Shown: piece after piece, positions 62,502-64,000 of the stretch
Layout: every line of letters starts with the position of its first letter
How positions within the stretch are numbered: position 1 is the first letter of the stretch
From: Paracoccus marcusii
GTDB taxonomy: Bacteria > Pseudomonadota > Alphaproteobacteria > Rhodobacterales > Rhodobacteraceae
Assembly: GCF_028621715.1 (NCBI RefSeq)
Contig: NZ_CP117466.1
Coordinates: forward strand, 1,064,501 to 1,128,500
Direction of reading: 5' to 3'
Length of the DNA stretch: 64,000 nucleotides
The notes under the pieces: model-generated
What the model saw: only the letters and a program-made list of their open reading frames with translations
Told to the model about the DNA's origin: nothing
Databases searched by the model: none
Program-made: the position numbers and the translations under genes

Positions 62502-64000
62502 ATGGACAAAAGCAAGAATTCTCCGCATGTTAGCCCCGAAGATCAGGCCCTGCTGGCCCAGGGGCGATGTTCGCAACCGTTTTCAATTCTGGGACCGCGC
62601 CCGTTCGGCGACGGTCAGTGGCTGACCGTCTATCACCCCGACCTGGCCGCACTGTCGGCCGTGGGGCCCGATGGAGAGACGGATCTGCCGCGCGTGGCGG
62701 GCGATCTGTTCGCCGGCCCGATCCCGGCCGGTCCCTATCGGCTGAAGGCCCGGTCGGGCGGCGGCGTCGAATGGACCTTTGACGACCCCTATCGGTTCGC
62801 GCCCGTGCTGGGCGAGATGGACCTGCACCTGCTAGCCGAAGGCACGCACAAGCGGCTGTGGCAGGCGCTGGGCGCGCATGTGACCACCCATCAGGGCGTC
62901 GCAGGGACCCGCTTTGCGGTCTGGGCGCCCAATGCGCGGCGGGTGTCGGTCGTGGGCCAGTTCAACGGGTGGGACGGCCGGCGTCATCCGATGCGCCGCG
63001 TGGGCCAGGGGTTCTGGGAGATCTTCCTGCCCGACCTGGGCGAGGGCACCCTCTACAAGTACGAGGTCCTGGACGCCCATGGCGGGGTCATGCTGAAGGC
63101 CGACCCGATGGGTTTCGGCAGCCAGCATCCGCCCGAGAAGGCCAGCGTGGTGCGCGACATCACCGGCTATGGCTGGAAGGACGCCGAATGGATGGCGCGG
63201 CGCGCGCGGGCGCAGGATCGCCGCGCCCCCATCAGCATCTATGAGGTCCATCCGGGCAGCTGGCGGCGCAAGTACGACGATGGCGGGCGGCCGCTCTCCT
63301 ATCAGGAGATGGCGCGGGATCTGGTGGCCTATGCCAAGGACATGGGCTTCACCCATCTGGAGCTGATGCCGGTCAGCGAATTTCCGTTTGACGGGTCATG
63401 GGGCTATCAGCCGGTGGGCCTTTATGCGCCGACGATCCGGTTCGGCCCGCCGCATGAGTTCCGCGACCTGGTCGATGCGGCGCACCAGGCAGGGTTGGGG
63501 GTGCTGCTGGACTGGGTGCCGGGGCATTTCCCGACCGACGCGCATGGCCTGGCCCGCTTCGACGGGACCGAGCTTTACGAACATGCCGACCCGCGCGAGG
63601 GGTTCCACCAGGACTGGAACACGCTGATCTACAATTACGGCCGGACCGAGGTGCAGAACTTCCTGACGGCCAATGCGGTCTATTGGCTGGACGAATATCA
63701 TGTCGACGGGCTGCGCGTGGATGCGGTGGCCTCGATGCTCTATCGCGACTATTCGCGCAAGGCGGGCGAATGGGTCCCGAACAAGGATGGCGGGCGCGAG
63801 AATTACGAGGCGATCGCCTTTCTTCAGAACATGAACATCGAGGCTTACGGCGAACAGCCCGGCATCATGACCGTGGCCGAGGAGAGCACGTCATTCCCCA
63901 AGGTGTCGGCCCCGGTCGATGCGGGGGGGCTGGGCTTTGGCTTCAAGTGGAACATGGGCTGGATGAACGACACCCTGCGCTACATGAGCCGCGATCCGGT
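62502..64000 (+). CDS. glgB: 1,4-alpha-glucan branching enzyme, N-terminal part (runs off the window)
   Basis: About 499 residues are visible of a protein that is usually about 730. An N-terminal domain ([20 protein letters not shown]) is followed by a CBM48 domain ([20 protein letters not shown] then GWDG). The GH13 barrel begins near [18 protein letters not shown], with [20 protein letters not shown], the nucleophile in [20 protein letters not shown] and the acid Glu in [12 protein letters not shown]. It introduces alpha-1,6 branches into glycogen. The rest of a glg operon presumably lies to the right. Confidence 0.96.
   Translation, partial: MDKSKNSPHVSPEDQALLAQGRCSQPFSILGPRPFGDGQWLTVYHPDLAALSAVGPDGETDLPRVAGDLFAGPIPAGPYRLKARSGGGVEWTFDDPYRFAPVLGEMDLHLLAEGTHKRLWQALGAHVTTHQGVAGTRFAVWAPNARRVSVVGQFNGWDGRRHPMRRVGQGFWEIFLPDLGEGTLYKYEVLDAHGGVMLKADPMGFGSQHPPEKASVVRDITGYGWKDAEWMARRARAQDRRAPISIYEVHPGSWRRKYDDGGRPLSYQEMARDLVAYAKDMGFTHLELMPVSEFPFDGSWGYQPVGLYAPTIRFGPPHEFRDLVDAAHQAGLGVLLDWVPGHFPTDAHGLARFDGTELYEHADPREGFHQDWNTLIYNYGRTEVQNFLTANAVYWLDEYHVDGLRVDAVASMLYRDYSRKAGEWVPNKDGGRENYEAIAFLQNMNIEAYGEQPGIMTVAEESTSFPKVSAPVDAGGLGFGFKWNMGWMNDTLRYMSRDP

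Overview
The window is 64 kb of GC-rich bacterial DNA, apart from a clearly AT-rich first kilobase. It most resembles a Paracoccus-like alphaproteobacterium (Rhodobacteraceae). This placement is an inference from gene content: an aerobic cob pathway with cobG, cobN and cobE, a PcaQ-type pca operon, a lipid-A-synthase N-domain protein, and many 4-bp ATGA gene overlaps. No rRNA, tRNA, CRISPR array or intact insertion sequence was seen.

Layout. 0-1 kb: AT-rich accessory DNA with the end of a GT51 transglycosylase and a small membrane protein. 1-4 kb: an orphan BrnA-like antitoxin, then a decaying envelope-glycosylation cluster (truncated GT2, GT39 with an in-frame stop, intact LAB_N protein) next to a frameshifted scrap of cobF. 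4.6-12 kb: an Old Yellow Enzyme and the pca operon (pcaD-C-H-G, a BKACE-type gene, pcaB) with divergent pcaQ. 12.5-15.9 kb: FAD protein, alpha/beta hydrolase, Lrp and Rrf2 regulators. 16-20 kb: sulfate ABC transporter. 20-21.7 kb: TetR, DUF1810 and DUF421 genes. 21.7-28.6 kb: LysR, a tripartite tricarboxylate-type transporter, a shikimate dehydrogenase-like gene and a two-domain 3-dehydroshikimate dehydratase. 28.6-33.8 kb: a Csu-type pilus operon cut off at its 5' end and joined head to head to a GAF/PAS gene. 33.8-48.5 kb: cobalamin synthesis with two cobalamin riboswitches. 48.6-50.7 kb: otsBA. 51-55.5 kb: aroQ, an asparaginase with a lectin-like tail, a histone-deacetylase-like amidohydrolase, DUF924, pirin. 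55.7-60.8 kb: a quinone/catechol-detoxification cluster with its own LysR. 60.8-64 kb: a GH13 glucosidase and the start of glgB.

How the genes work together. The transporter, AroE-like and QuiC-like genes at 22.8-28.6 kb would import a shikimate/quinate-type acid and convert it to protocatechuate. The pca operon 12 kb away would open that ring and carry it to 3-oxoadipate. The cob genes cover most of the ring-contraction and methylation steps to hydrogenobyrinate diamide, cobalt insertion (CobN) and adenosylation (CobO). Not seen here are cobA, cobST, cobQ, cobCD and cobPUV. otsBA, the GH13 enzyme and glgB concern trehalose, alpha-glucoside and glycogen metabolism.

The most unusual items are: the head-to-head junction of two 5'-truncated genes at about 32.89 kb; the cobF scrap 32 kb from intact cobF; cobK lying antisense inside the cob operon and sharing a CATG start with cobL; the asparaginase with a bulb-lectin-like tail; and the dioxygenase-esterase fusion that keeps an internal ribosome-binding site.
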